A DNA stretch of 64,000 nucleotides from Eublepharis macularius (GCF_028583425.1 NC_072801.1:60217766-60281765); one strand, 5' to 3'; counted from the stretch's first letter, positions 47,560-59,390 are shown. The notes: generated by a model from the letters alone, not told the origin. Translations and numbers: made by a program.

Positions 47560-47790
47560 AAATCAGGCAAACCATGGTTAGCCCTAACCAGACTTGTCTC
47601 CATACCATGGTTTGCAAACCTATTTCAGTCTGTGGTTTTAGATCATAATACGGAGGTAAGCTCTAACCATAGTTGGACTCCTTTGAATAGTACAGCGAAG
47701 TATAGAGGGAACCAAGAAGGAGAGCCATGTGAGCATATTCTGTGGGCGGAGAATCCAAACACGACTATAGTGTTCTGTGAGAACAGGAAC
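47560..47790. repeat. Weak inverted-repeat region
   Basis: aaaccatggttagccctaac and ataccatggtttgcaaacct recur with changes, and ggtaagctctaaccatagtt at 47652. Possibly an old palindromic element; limits unclear. Confidence 0.35.
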
Positions 47791-48427
47791 ATGTGGGCAC
47801 ATTTTATGGTCCACGTCACTGTGAAGGTGTAGAACAAAGGTCAGTACTTTGGAATGAATCAACTATTGTGAGTTGCAAAAAAAAAAATTGAAAACACCAT
47901 TAGAGTTACAAGGTTCTATTAAAATGTCACAAAGCAGTGAGCAAGCTTCCAGATTCACCAGGACTCTTCTTCATCCTGTATGTTAAGTGGAAAAAGGGAA
48001 AGGTGAGTCTATGGAACAAAATGGTGTTGAGCCCAATAAAAAGCCTTCACCTGCAAATTGCAACAGCCTTAAAATGCAGTGTTTCGTCACTAGATGGCAG
48101 CCTTATCACCAATCCTCAAAATTCCTTTCTCACTTTCTTTGCCTAAGGCTAGGAAAGTCACCATCTTACCAAGTCTTGCCAATCATAGTACATGCATACT
48201 GAGAATTCATACCAAGATCATTTGCTAACTACCTCCGCTAGTAATTTTCTTAAATTAATACTTGCAACAAAAAGCAAAAAACAAAAAAGCCTCCAGTAGT
48301 AAACATTCTATAGCTTCACTACAGCTAATCTTCACATTAATGCAATTAGAGTTATGGTTATAATATGTAATCAGGGCACAGCATTATTTATCGTTGAAAT
48401 TCCCTTTTGTATTACCAAGCTATGAGA

Positions 48428-48477
48428 GTCCATGTGGTAAAGTGGTTAGAGCACCATCCTTGTTTGTGAGACCTTGA
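48428..48477 (+). repeat. tRNA-SINE head interrupted by a MITE
   Basis: tccatgtggtaaagtggtta then gagcaccatccttgtttgtg is a tRNA-like A-box region; a family A MITE follows. Confidence 0.5.
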
Positions 48478-48679
48478 TAATGTTGCCAGTTCTAGGAATT
48501 TTGGGAAGGGATAGTGGGGAGGGTGGCATTTGGGAAGGGGGAGATCTCAGTGGGATGTAAAGCCACAGAGTCCACTTGCCACAGCAGCCATTTTCTCCAG
48601 GGCAACAGATCTCTCGAGTCTGGAGATAAGTTGTAATGCTGGGAGATCTCCAGGCCATACCTGGAGTTTGGCAACCCTA
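48478..48679 (-). mobile_element. Family A hAT-type MITE
   Basis: Left end eroded (gataatgttgccagttctag), right end ctggagtttggcaaccctag. Flanks gagacctt and gagaccaa suggest a 6-of-8 duplication. Confidence 0.75.
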
Positions 48680-49093
48680 GAGACCAACCTGTTGAGCAGT
48701 GAAGTGTGAATGTTTTCTCAGCCTGAAATCCACTGACAGCTCACGGATCCACTGATACACATCTGCTATTTTCTGTAGCGAGCTAACCACTCCCAGGTTC
48801 TGTTTGATAGGTTCAAATATGCATATGATTTCCTAGTAATTTTTTTTTTGCTGTCGTCTCCCTTTGAAGCTTTATGGGCTGAAGAATGGCAATTTTTACA
48901 CTATCAACAGAAGCTGGGAATGGGTGGGTCATTAAAGAAAATAATTGTCCCTTGTTAAGATATTTATACACATCATCATTCAACCCACTTTGCTAATCGA
49001 TCAACAGCTGGGAGAATTCCACGCCCACTCAGATATGATCACTTACCCTTTGGACCGGCTCTTGTCTTCCTCTGCATAACAATGTCACATACT

Positions 49094-49407
49094 CAAGGTT
49101 TTTTTTCCAGCTGGAACGCGGCGGAACAGAGTTCCAGCACCTCTTGAAAATGATCACATGGCTGGTGGCCCCACCCCCTGATCTCCAGACAGAGGGGAGT
49201 TTAGATTATCCTTCACGCCACGGTGCAGAGGGCAATCTCAACTCCCCTCTGTCTGGAGATCAGGGGGCGGGGCCACCAGCCATGTGACCATTTTCTCCTA
49301 GGGTGATTTAAACTTTTAAAAACTCCCCTCTTGTTCCAGCTGACCCAAAGTGACTTCATTGTGTGGTCCTGAGTTCCACCACCTCTTTTCCCAGAAAAAA
49401 AGCTCTA
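49094..49407 (-). mobile_element. Family C hAT-type MITE with perfect 8-bp target duplication
   Basis: CACATACT at 49086-49093 and 49408-49415. The copy is inverted relative to 34370-34681 and keeps the cggaacagagttccagcacc and tctccagacagaggggagtt blocks. Confidence 0.9.
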
Positions 49408-49440
49408 CACATACTTATCTCTGGAATCGGCCTTCTGGCT

Positions 49441-49761
49441 TCACTGTATAACTTTTCTCCGTTTCCCCTTCTGTCTGTACCCACATTTCTGCCAATTGAT
49501 GCAATTTATGCTTCTGATAAAGCAAGATGAGCTTGCCAAAGCATGTATCACTACAAGTCTGTTAGCTTGTAAGGTATTGCGAGCCTCTGTATTGATTTGT
49601 TGTAACGAACTCAGTACAGCTCTGAAAGCAATAATGGCAGTCTGAAAAGTCAGATCAAGGATGGTGAAAATGTTCAGAGCAATAGTTGCTGTGGATTCAA
49701 CTATAGCTTGAGAAAGTACCTGACTATAAATGAAAGGGTAGACTGGTTGGTATCCCAGCAT
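49441..49761 (-). pseudogene. Possible endogenous retrovirus env (TM) fossil
   Basis: A 106-residue open stretch contains a heptad-like region and the phrase LQANRLVVIHALASSSCF, which resembles the region before the cysteine motif of retroviral transmembrane envelope proteins. No LTRs, gag or pol were seen nearby, so at most a short broken remnant. Age is likely old; family beyond retroviral env is not assignable. Confidence 0.3.
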
Positions 49762-49867
49762 ACTCCTTTTTCAGTTGGCTTAAAGACTCATGCGGTCAGT
49801 GATGTCGCATTTTCCAGACCCATCACCCATCGGACGCTTGGCACATGATTAGAGCTTATTTTTGTGT

Positions 49868-49975
49868 CTCATTCATTCATTCGTTCGTTCGTTCGTTCGT
49901 TCGTTGCACTTCTATTCCACCCTCCCTGTAAAACAGGCTCCGAGTGGATCATATCAAAAATATAAAACAAGTAGC
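49868..49975 (-). repeat. (ATTC)n/(GTTC)n run and SINE tail
   Basis: cattcattcattcgttcgtt then cgttcgttcgttgcacttct; then tattccaccctccctgtaaa, a tRNA-SINE tail on the - strand. Confidence 0.6.
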
Positions 49976-50346
49976 AGAATAATTTAAAACAATTCTAGCT
50001 AATAAACTCAGCAGGATTTGCACTGTGCAATCCCTCAACATCCAAAACCCGAGGAGTGAGTGGCGAGCAGTTAGATGTTGTGCAGACCAGGGGGACAACA
50101 TCCTCCTCCTAGCAGGAGGCTGATGGGGGGAAGGGTGTCCACTCACCTAAATCACCATATGCCTGGCAGAACATCTCTGTTTTACAGGCTTGCCACTGTC
50201 CTTTTGCCAATAGATCTTGCCCGTCCCATGTTTCTACTGACAGAGAGTTTCACCAGACTGGTGCCGGGGCTGAAAAGACCTTGGCCCTGGTTGAGGTGAA
50301 CCTCCTACAAAGTGGATCTGCTGTTGACAGATGGGAAGGAAGGAAG

Positions 50347-50582
50347 TAGGGTTGTCAAGTTGGGAAATTCCTGGAGATCGGGGGGCGGGGGGGGGGGTTG
50401 AAACCTGGAGAAACCTAGAGAAAGTGGGGTTTGAGGAGGGAAAGGACCGTGGCATGGCATAATTCCATAGAGCCCACCCCCCCAAAGTAGCCATTTTCTC
50501 CAAGTGAACTGATCTCTGTGGTCTCGAGACAAGTTGTAATTCCAAGAGATCTCCAGCCACAACCTGGAGGCTGGCAACCCTA
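50347..50582 (-). mobile_element. Family A hAT-type MITE inserted in a GGAA tract
   Basis: GAAGGAAG flanks both sides (50339-50346 and 50583-50590), and the right copy runs into a long tetranucleotide array. Ends tagggttgtcaagttgggaa and ggaggctggcaaccc then ta. Confidence 0.88.
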
Positions 50583-50757
<175 letters not shown>

Positions 50758-51162
50758 ATGTTCTTTGTCATTTATGGATTCATGTTTAACATCAATCTGT
50801 CATCGTGGAATATAAAGTTGGCCTATTGATGGCCTGCAGCTTCTTTTGGAACACTGATATGAATCTAGGAATCCTGAATGGAAGGGAGTTAGTCACGTAC
50901 CATTTCGAGGTTGCCCCAGGTAAATGGATGCTGTTGTAACATTTTACAACCAATGGATTGAAAGATGGCTGTTGCACATTTTATTATGCATGAAGCTGGC
51001 TGAATGTCTTATTGACTTGTGTGATTTTGTTATAACCGTATGAGATGGATGTCTGCAACAAATGGCTCATGTATACGTCTACCTATGCACCTTCATCTAC
51101 ATCCATCTATTTAGCCTTCCATCCAAATCCATCTATACATCTCCAAAACAACTTAATCTCCA

Positions 51163-51250
51163 TAGCATCTGAAGAAGTGAGCTCTGACTCACTAAAGCTC
51201 CTGCTAGATTAAATGCTGTTCATCTTTAAGGTGCCACTGGACTTCTGTTT
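51163..51250 (+). repeat. Family B-like fragment
   Basis: tctgaagaagtgagctctga, then gttcatctttaaggtgccac and tggacttctgtttc: one arm and tail. Confidence 0.55.
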
Positions 51251-51512
51251 CATTTATCTATACATCTCCTTTCTAGTCTCTGGGATCAGGAAGAAGTCCT
51301 CTGAAAGAAAATGACTCAAGTTTTATTTGAAACGAATATGGCTCTGCCCTTCTGCCTGCTCTTCTATAAGGAGGAAATGTGAGAAGGTCAACAATTATGT
51401 GCTCTCAATCACCAGCAAAAGAGTTTTTCTCTAGGACCTTCCACTCCATTCAATTTAACTGTCATTCTCTCTCCCAGGAAAAAAAATTGATAGGAATCTA
51501 GATTCCTTATGA

Positions 51513-51622
51513 TTGTGTGAGCTTTGACTCTTGAAAGCTCATACCTTGGTAATCTAGTTAGCCTTTAAGGTGCTACTGGACCCAAATGACAGACCAACGC
51601 AGCTACCCACCTGAAACTAGAT
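51513..51622 (+). repeat. Family B element, right half only
   Basis: gctttgactcttgaaagctc, taatctagttagcctttaag, gtgctactggacccaaatga and agaccaacgcagctacccac. Confidence 0.7.
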
Positions 51623-51913
51623 TCCTTGTGTCTCTACCAAGTTTAAAATGCAGAAATCAGCAGCCACTAGTTTTTACAAAGTGGAGACAAGCACATGGTG
51701 ACTTCTTAAGTATTGGATTAATTATATGCAGGCTGACAATTCTGTAGGACAACAGTCCCCAGTTTCGGGGTGAAGTAGTCACAGGGTGACCATTATGAAG
51801 GACAGTGGTCCCTAATCTTGGTCCCTGTGGGCACTTTTGAAATTTGGAGGATGAAGTCGGTACCACCACTGTGGCATGCTACAGCCAATCTCAAAATACT
51901 GAGGGGTTGCAAG

Positions 51914-52304
51914 CAGAGATGGGCAAGAACCAGAAAAAACCTGAACCATGCGGTTCATGGTTTGTCACATTTCACGAACTGTGAATTTTCATGAACCTGC
52001 CCCGGTTCACAAACTGGTTCATTTTGGTTTGTGAAAATGTCACTTCTGGGCCAGCAAATCACCACTTCCAGGTCAGCAGCAGGTCACTTCCAGGTCAGCA
52101 GAAGGTCTGCAGAAAGCCCAATCCCTGTTGCCTAGGAAACTGATTGATTGGCACCAGGCTGATTGATTGGCACCCAAAAAACGAACCAAACGAACCACCC
52201 TAAAGTTCGTGGCGGTTCGTCAGAAATGGGCTCTGACGAACTACTGGTTCACGAACCATGAACCGGCCTGATTCGTGATGAATTTTGGTTTGTGCCCATC
52301 TCTA
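51914..52304. mobile_element. hAT-type non-autonomous element with perfect 8-bp target duplication
   Basis: 391 bp. Ends CAGAGATGGGCAAGAACC and GGTTTGTGCCCATCTCTA form terminal inverted repeats; GTTGCAAG is duplicated at 51906-51913 and 52305-52312. The interior is rich in ggttcgt/acgaacc-type motifs. No transposase. Confidence 0.9.
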
Positions 52305-52837
52305 GTTGCAAGCTAAGCATCTTGTCTCACAGAGGTGGCTGTTTCCAAATGAGTGCTCTCTGCAGACACTGCTGCCTCCTGGTTTCTTCTGAAGCACCTC
52401 CTGCTCCAATGGGGTGGAGGAAAGCCAGGACTGGCTACTTGCTTTGATGAAGGAATGCTTTGTCCAAGACGCAAATGGGCACCAAGGGCATCACCCTGGG
52501 GCATCACTGGGGTAAATCCAAACCAGAATTCATACGGCTTTTTTTTGTTGTTGGCTTTAAAAACAGGTAAAGGGGACTCCAAATCTGATTAGAAGAGCAG
52601 CGATAGAAGAGGCTGATTAAAGCTTTCACTTGTGCCCTGGAGTATATTGAATGCCTGAAGCAGCTAGCAGCCCAGCATGAGAGATATTTACAAGTATATT
52701 ATTCTTACATGGTTTTTTTCTCCTGTAGGGCTAATTACAGTGTTGGGACCTGGGTCATTTGGATTAGGGAAAAAAGTATGTACGGGGGGCATTACACACT
52801 CACACCTTTCCCAGTGCCACTGTATTTTTAAGTGTGT

Positions 52838-52921
52838 GTATATATCTATATCTATATCTATATCTATATCTATATCTATATCTATATCTATATCTATATC
52901 TATATCTATATCTATATCTAA
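52838..52921 (+). repeat. (ATATCT)n hexanucleotide microsatellite
   Basis: About 14 tandem tatatc units. Both strands stay open through it (Ile-Ser or Asp-Ile repeats), so the frames here are artefacts. Confidence 0.95.
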
Positions 52922-53065
52922 GAACATCAGAATCTTCATTATCCTATGTGGATTGCTTCTAAATCCACAGCCTAGCTTTGGGTAAGCCAGTGGCTTTGCT
53001 TTTTGTAGCCAGTAAGATCACGAATGCTCAACCAATGTTGAAAACTGAAACTATGAACTGCAAGC

Positions 53066-53272
53066 CCTGACCTGGATAGCTCAGGTGAGCCTGATCTTGT
53101 TCGATCTCAGAAGCTAAGCATGGTCAGCCTTGGTTAGTAATTGGATAGGAGACCTCCAACAAAGACCAGGGTTGCAGAGGCAGGCAATGGCCAACCACCT
53201 GTTAGTCTCTTGCTATGACTAACAGGTGGTTGCACCAGGGGTTGCCATAAGTCAGCTATGACTTGAGGGTAC
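53066..53272 (+). repeat. 5S-rRNA-derived SINE with a templated inverted insertion
   Basis: gatcttgttcgatctcagaa then gctaagcatggtcagcctt; tail gcagaggcaggcaatggcca. At 53192-53207 and 53217-53232 caaccacctgttagtc and its exact complement are 9 nt apart; the other 5S SINE copies lack the second one. Confidence 0.88.
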
Positions 53273-54292
53273 TCACTACCACCATGAATTGCAAAGGTAT
53301 TTTCAGGCTTCAGTTCAGTGTACATAAATGCATACGGTTCCTAAAATAAGGGAATGACACAGAAAGAAGCTACAAAAAGGGAGAGGATCTAGTAGATCAG
53401 CTACTTACTGTTATTCCAAAAACAAGGACGCAAAGTTATTAAATGATTGCAACAATATAATTCATTACCTTCACTTTTAAGAAAGGTGAGATTTCTGGCT
53501 GTTCCATCATGCCTGGAAAGATCATATTCTTTCCTCCCTGCCCACTTATTGGAAATATTGAAATTAACATGTAACCAAATGAAGCGTTCTATGGAACTCA
53601 AAGGTTTGCATTCACTATTTTATGACAGTTTGCTTGTTCCTAATAAAAATAAGGTATTATGTTGCTGTTGATTCTGAATTGTTCCCCATGGACCAACATG
53701 GCCACCTGCAATTTTTGTACAAGATTGTTACAAATGTTGCTCCTGTAGTATATAAAGCCATTTTCACCATAACTGGAAACTGTGTAGGCTGTGGGTACAA
53801 AGGAGAATCAGGTTTGTGCCCACTGACCTTCACATGCACAAATCTGGCTCCCCTTTCACATGTACAGCCTGTACCACCTTATATGATAAGGGCTTGTAAG
53901 AATTTAGTCAGACCCAAATTAAAGTCCTAGAAGCAATTGCTTAAAAGAAACAGGGTTGAATCCAACCAGCTTTTTGCCCAAGCTCATCCAATTCTCCTCC
54001 TCACTGCAGCCCCCCCCCCCATTCCACTTGGGTTTTGTCCATGACCCCCAGCAGAGCTATTTTAGGGGGGGGGCTCCTTTGTCCCTTTTTCACCCTCAGA
54101 AAAGCTGGCTGTATCCAACCCACAAATGAGTTTGCCTTTTAGTCCACTGCTTTTACAAAAAGGTGATCTAAAAAATATTGCAGGGATCAAAATCCCAGAT
54201 ACATATTTTTGCATAAGGGTAGCAAATCTTGCAAAGGGCCCCTTTAAAAAGTTTCAATAAATGAAGTATTTCTGAAAGAATTTAATTACCTT
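53273..54292. other. No feature seen
   Basis: A 102-codon + strand frame (53622-53930) and a 66-codon - strand frame (53401-53601) have no family likeness. No repeat recognised. Confidence 0.35.
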
Positions 54293-54480
54293 GTTGAGAT
54301 CCTAGAAAAGAGAGAGTGACTCTGATGCCGCAGGTCTTGACGACTGGAATCCCTTCTTGGTGAATGAACTTCTCTATCATGGCCAAAATATTCCCATTCT
54401 GCATCTCAAAGAGGGCACTATTATCCTTCTTTTGAAGTTGGGGAGAGGGCTTGCCTTCTATTTCTCATTGGCTGTTGGCC
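54293..54480 (-). other. Candidate exon of an unidentified transcript
   Basis: Open on the - strand and ending at donor ACAAG|gtaatt. It reads KPSPQLQKKDNSALFEMQNG then NILAMIEKFIHQEGIPVVKT and CGIRVTLFSRIST. Residue usage looks protein-like and no repeat is present, but I do not recognise the peptide and the upstream acceptor is unclear. It could be an exon between the CpG island and TMEM150B, an upstream TMEM150B exon, or chance. Confidence 0.25.
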
Positions 54481-55210
54481 AAATGAGATTTCTTGGGCTG
54501 TTGCTTCCTTGGATATCCAGTAGTTGTTGCTAACACATTCTAATCCGAGGGAAGATTTCTCGGGGGGATGTGTTTGTGTATGTGCAAGTGTGTGTGCATA
54601 TGTATAAAACCTTTGCCATTTCTTTGGTAACCAATATTCTTTTCAGCAACCACACATGGTTTTCAATGCAATATGGGAGCCTTTTCATATGGCGAACGGG
54701 TACATTTTAATAAGCTACATTTTGCTATAGGCAAGGGAAACAACAAAAGTAAGCCAGTGCAGGCTGGTACAGAGTACTAGTAAGAAAGAGGATAAGGTGG
54801 TGGTTCCCATCTCCTGTTTCGAAGTCCCTCCCCCCCTCTGCTAAAACTCTATTGGAGGATAACTGGAGTTTACTTTCACCCCAGGTGTGTTGGAAAACTG
54901 GTTCCAGCAAGTTTGGTGAAGAAGCTGACTCTGACAGAAAGAGCAATCGATACTGGAGATAGGTGACAGAGAAGAAGTTCCACCCTAAACAACCGGGTGT
55001 TGGGTCGCCATTCAAAGAGATGTTGCAAGTATATTGTTAAGGAAATGGTTTTGTGCTTGCATGAAAGTGGGAATGAAGGAAGAAAGGAAGAATAAGAGAG
55101 AATACTGAAAAGTCACACTCCCAAATTATATTCTTTCTCAAATCGACAGAAGTGTGTGTGTGGGGGGGGGGGGGGAATAGATTTTCACAAACAATTCTAT
55201 GATTTCCCTA
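54481..55210. other. No feature seen apart from short GT and G runs
   Basis: Contains a GT/G run at 55153-55175 next to the following MITE; no exon or repeat family recognised. Confidence 0.4.
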
Positions 55211-55439
55211 TAGGGTTGCCAGCTCTAAGTTGGGAAATTCCTGGAGATCTGGGGGGTGAAACCTGGAGAAACCTGGAGAAAGTGGGTTTTGGGGAGGGAA
55301 AGGACCTTGGCATGGCATAATTCCATAGAATCCACCCCCCAAAGTAGCCATTTTCTCCAGGTGAACTGTTCTCTGTGGCCTGGAGACCAGTTGTAATTCC
55401 AGGAGATCTCCAGCCACTACCTGGAGGCTAGCAACCCTA
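55211..55439 (-). mobile_element. Family A hAT-type MITE with perfect 8-bp target duplication
   Basis: TTTCCCTA at 55203-55210 and 55440-55447. Ends tagggttgccagctctaagt and ggaggctagcaaccct. The subfamily with tggggagggaaaggaccttg is shared with 50347 and 60193. Confidence 0.92.
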
Positions 55440-56034
55440 TTTCCCTATGAGGCAATGAATCCTAAGGTATAATACAGGGTTGGATCCTACTTGTTTTTGC
55501 CCTGGCAAAGAAGGAACTCCTCCCACAAAAGCTATGCCAGCTATTTTGCGAACTGCATGGACAAAAGCCACGTGGAATGGGGGCCTCAATGAGGAATGGA
55601 ACTAGGTGAGACTGAAAAGCTGGTAGGATCCAACCCTTAGGCTCCAAAATAGCATAGATGAAACAGGCAAGCTCTTGTGTACTAGTAACACCCTTACTCC
55701 CACATGTGTGTGTGTGTGTGGGGGGGGGGCATTGCTACCTCCCACCTAATTACATATTGCTGAAGACACTTTTCCACCTGCCCTGTTAACAACAGTCTGT
55801 TGTACACTTGCTCTGAATCAGAAGTTTCCTTTAACGTTTTTCTTAAATTTATACCCTACTTTTCAGCCCTCTGGAATCCTAAATCTTCTATGAATTTTTA
55901 GCAAGCTGTTCAATCCCTCATGGATCTAACTGTACTACTGAGTTAGCAGCAGCTGAGGCACATCCAACAGCATTTACTTTCTGCATAGGCAGTTCCAGGG
56001 GGGGAAGATGGAAGAGAAACCATTTAGTGCAGAT

Positions 56035-56240
56035 GTGCATATACGTTACACCCCACCTTTCTCCCTGATCAGGATCAAAAGCAGTTTATATCATTCTCCT
56101 CTCTTCCATTTTATCCTTACAACAACCCTGTGAGATAACTCAGGCTGAGAGTATGTGACTAGCCCAAGGTCATCTAGTGCGTTTCCATAGCAGAATGAGG
56201 ATTCGGATCTGGGTCTTCCAACACTCTATCCACTAGTGAG
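56035..56240 (-). repeat. tRNA-derived SINE
   Basis: tacaccccacctttctccct tail, acaaccctgtgagataactc and gcccaaggtcatctagtgcg core, ccaacactctatccactagt head on the - strand. Confidence 0.72.
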
Positions 56241-56472
56241 TCCCATTAACTTCTTTTTCTTTAGGGAACATCTTTCCTTAAAGACAACACGGGGGCAGAG
56301 TATTATCAGAGATAGGCATCAGAAAACAAGAAATGTCCCTAGTAAACGGAGACGATTGGAATACATGTCAGTAGCATGCAGGATTTTTCATTATTGCGCA
56401 CTTTCCTTCTGGATGAAAGAAAGCCCTGTATCCTATTTCTGCAATCTTGTGTTCCCCAAATTGCAAGATGGC

Positions 56473-56706
56473 TTACCAAAAAGGTGCACGATTGTGGTCA
56501 CCTTCCCCTTTAACATCATGGATCTCTTTGCATGGTTTTCCCTGGACTGTTGGGGCTGCAAAGCCGGACCTTGGGGGCTCCTTCATGCCCAAGATCTCAC
56601 TTAGATGCCGAAGAAATCTGGCCTTGTGTTTTACTGCTGCAAAGGCTATATGGGCTGCCCCTCCAGCATTCGAAGGTGAAAGCCAAGAGAAAGAAACACA
56701 GCGCAT
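56473..56706 (-). other. Candidate exon of an unidentified transcript
   Basis: Open on the - strand, ending at a strong donor-like TTTTTG|gtaagc. It contains AAHIAFAAVKHKARFLRHLS then EILGMKEPPRSGFAAPTVQG and KPCKEIHDVKGEGDHNRAPF. The stretch is repeat-free and codon use looks plausible. The phase at its donor does not obviously fit the candidate at 54293-54480. Not recognised. Confidence 0.25.
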
Positions 56707-56769
56707 ACCACAGCTGCCTGCACAGGGCGTGATCCATCTCTTTAGTGCTCACTGATAAGAGATGCAACT

Positions 56770-58334
56770 GTTCTGTTGTCTTTTAGGACAGGGACGGTCA
56801 AAGTGAAAGCTAGTTGGTTGGATCTGGCCCAGGAACTGGTTGCAACTAACTTCCAGCAGCACTACATTTGGCCCGCTGTTTCACTCCTAGGGATAACGGT
56901 TTTCAGAAACCTTGAGAGAGATGTTCATTTGAAGGAGTTAGTACAGGATCTTTGTCTTAAGCCCTGATATATGGGCAGCACCAATTTCCTATATAGCTGA
57001 ACAACTGAGGGGCGCCTATGTGGAGCAGTAAAAGTTCTATGGCCCTGGGGCACAGCCTGATAAACAGGGCCACCAATAGGATGAAAGTCAGACCTTCCGG
57101 TATAATTGATGTCAAGGTGACTCAGCATAGACACTGGGGACACTTTTTTCTTCTTTACATTAGAAGCAGATTATACATTTGTGTGATGCCTCTCTTTGAG
57201 TTAGAAGCATCTATCTGACTCCATTTCCTCTTTCTGTGTGCTTGGTTTTTTTCTTCTCTCTCTCCTGCTGGTTTTGCCAAGAGGCACACCCATACTTCCA
57301 CCCACATGCAGACGAATTACCTGTCCACTTGTAATAGGGAACCGTGTGGTTTAGATTAGTTTTCTGTGTGTTCTTCTGCTACTAGAAGAATGCAAGTGGA
57401 TGCGAATCAGCTTCGATAAAAGTAAGTTTAATCTCTTGCAATATACTGGCATGACAAGTGTTTCACCACATGTGATTCCATGATTTCCTGACAGTGCAAC
57501 TTTGCCATAACAACTAACAAATATGCCTGATAATTTCAACACTGCCCCCACCCCCTTAATGGGAAGGTAAATTTGGAATGATTAGGGATTGAACCAGACC
57601 AGATGTTAGAAGACCTATTACTATGTCTCCAGTGCACTCTTCCTTTCAACAGCAATATGAAGCCCCAAGTTGGATTGAGAGCAGGGTGGATCATAGAGTG
57701 GAGATGACTGACACTTAAGCATCCCTTCCTTTTAGTATCTCGTGGTCTGACACTCACATTGCAACAGCTGATCTGAGGTCGCAGTGCACTCATGGCCCCC
57801 TATGGAATCCTCTCTGTTTCCTTGTACATATTGCTTGGTGCTTTTCTTCCTTGCTTTTAAGGTTACCCTCCTTGTGCACATATAGGACTGTGCTGCATGA
57901 CTTTCTATGATGCTTGGAAAGTATGGTGGGCTACTTTTGCAGACCCCCCAAGAGATCTGAGGCTTTTATAGGCCAATGTGCCATCAGTAAAGATTTGATC
58001 AACATCCCTGGCCGCATGATTATGAAAACCATGACCACATGAGACCTTGTTGAAGGTTTCTTTATTGTAGGGCATCCAATTAATTCAAGTCCTGTCTTTA
58101 ACCTGAGAAGGCTACAAGGCATTTTGGGAGTGGGGGGATGGTGGTACTGAATTACTAGCCATATACTGTTGCCTGGTGCTTTTTTTGTTTTTTAAAAAAG
58201 AGCCAGTTGCTCTAATTTCCACCAATTCCACCCCCCAGGACTTGGGAGAGACCCCTCAAAAGGTGCCAGTACACAGTACTGATGAACAGCATCACAAAAA
58301 CAGCCCTGCTGTTTCTTTTGTGTAAGCCTTGAAC
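56770..58334. other. No feature seen
   Basis: No repeat family recognised over about 1.5 kb. Open frames on both strands are short and without family likeness. Confidence 0.4.
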
Positions 58335-58640
58335 TAGGGTTACCAGCTCTCCTTACCCTCCTGCTGGGAGGGGGGACACTCACCTTGTTTTCGCTCCTCG
58401 CACGTGTGCAAAGCGCACGCACACTCCCACACCACTTCTGGGAAGTTACATTATTGCACAGGTGTGGGAGCATGCACATGTCCTTCACAGCAGGCTGATT
58501 TGGGTCCCAAATAGGAACATGGGCATGCTCTTGGGGCGGTGTGAAGACATTACTCCTGGGAGAGTGGTGGCGGGGCAGAGGGTGGGAGCAGGGGATCTGG
58601 TACCCCCTGCCCCATCAGGGGACCTGGTATTCCCTCCCTT
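58335..58640. mobile_element. Family D element, partial
   Basis: tagggttaccagctctcctt at the left; cgcacgtgtgcaaagcgcac, gttacattattgcacaggtg and gggcatgctc inside. The right end is unclear near ggggacctggtattccctcc. Confidence 0.65.
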
Positions 58641-58736
58641 GAACCCTGTTTTAGAATGTATAGAAATGTGTCTCTTTGAAAAGGCTGTTGCAAACAAGTG
58701 CACATGTGTGTGTGTGTTAGTTACAAGGACTAGGAC

Positions 58737-58933
58737 TAGGGCTGCCAACCTCCAGCTGGAAGCTGGAGATCTCCCAGAATTACAACTGGTCTTCAGGTGA
58801 CAGAGACTGGTTCCCCTGGAGAAAATGGCTGTTGCCCCACTGCAGTCTCTCCCTTCCTCAAACTCTGCTGTCCCCAGGTTCCACCTCCAAAACCTCTAGG
58901 AATTTCTCAACCCAACTTGGGTTGGCAACCCAA
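58737..58933 (+). mobile_element. Family A hAT-type MITE
   Basis: tagggctgccaacctccagc at the left, cttgggttggcaacccaa at the right; the interior is shortened relative to other copies. Confidence 0.75.
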
Positions 58934-59084
58934 GTTAGGCCTAGGATTGATTTACTTCAGGAATATTGTTGAAAGCACCTAAATTTAAAGAGAGCCACAG
59001 TCATGTAGGAGTGTCCAACCTTGTTGAACTTGGGGATGCTTCTAGAATTTTGATGTAATAATTTGAATTGTCTAATATTGATAT

Positions 59085-59390
59085 AGAGAGAGCCCCGTGG
59101 CGCAGAGTGGTAAGCTGCAGTACTGCAGCCCAAGCTCTGCTCATGACCTGGGTTCGATCCCGGCAGAAGCCGGGTTCAGGTAGCTGGCTCAAGGTTGACT
59201 CAGTCTTCCATCCTTCTGAGGTCGGTAAAATGAGTACCCAGTTTCCTGGGGGGAAAGTGTAGATGATTGGGGAAGGCAATGGCAAACCACCCCATAAAAA
59301 GTCTGTCAAAAAAAGTCGTGGTGCAACGTCCCCCCATGGGTCAGTAATGACTCGGTGCTTGCACAGGGGACTACCTTTACCTTTATCTTT
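59085..59390 (+). repeat. Sauria-type tRNA SINE (squamate-specific), full length
   Basis: gagccccgtggcgcagagtg (A box), gacctgggttcgatcccggc (B box), gaggtcggtaaaatgagtac, gggaaggcaatggcaaacca, and a ctacctttacctttatcttt tail. Flanked by aatattgata (59074-59083) and aatactgata (59391-59400). Sauria SINEs with ACCTTT-like tails are described from squamates, the best taxonomic marker here. Confidence 0.9.

Noticed and set aside
52688-52985. Open frames with Ile-Ser and Asp-Ile repeats
   Set aside because: Translation of the ATATCT hexanucleotide array.
59085-59200. tRNA-like A and B boxes as a real tRNA gene
   Set aside because: No cloverleaf continuing past the B box; the sequence runs on into the Sauria SINE body with tail and target duplication.
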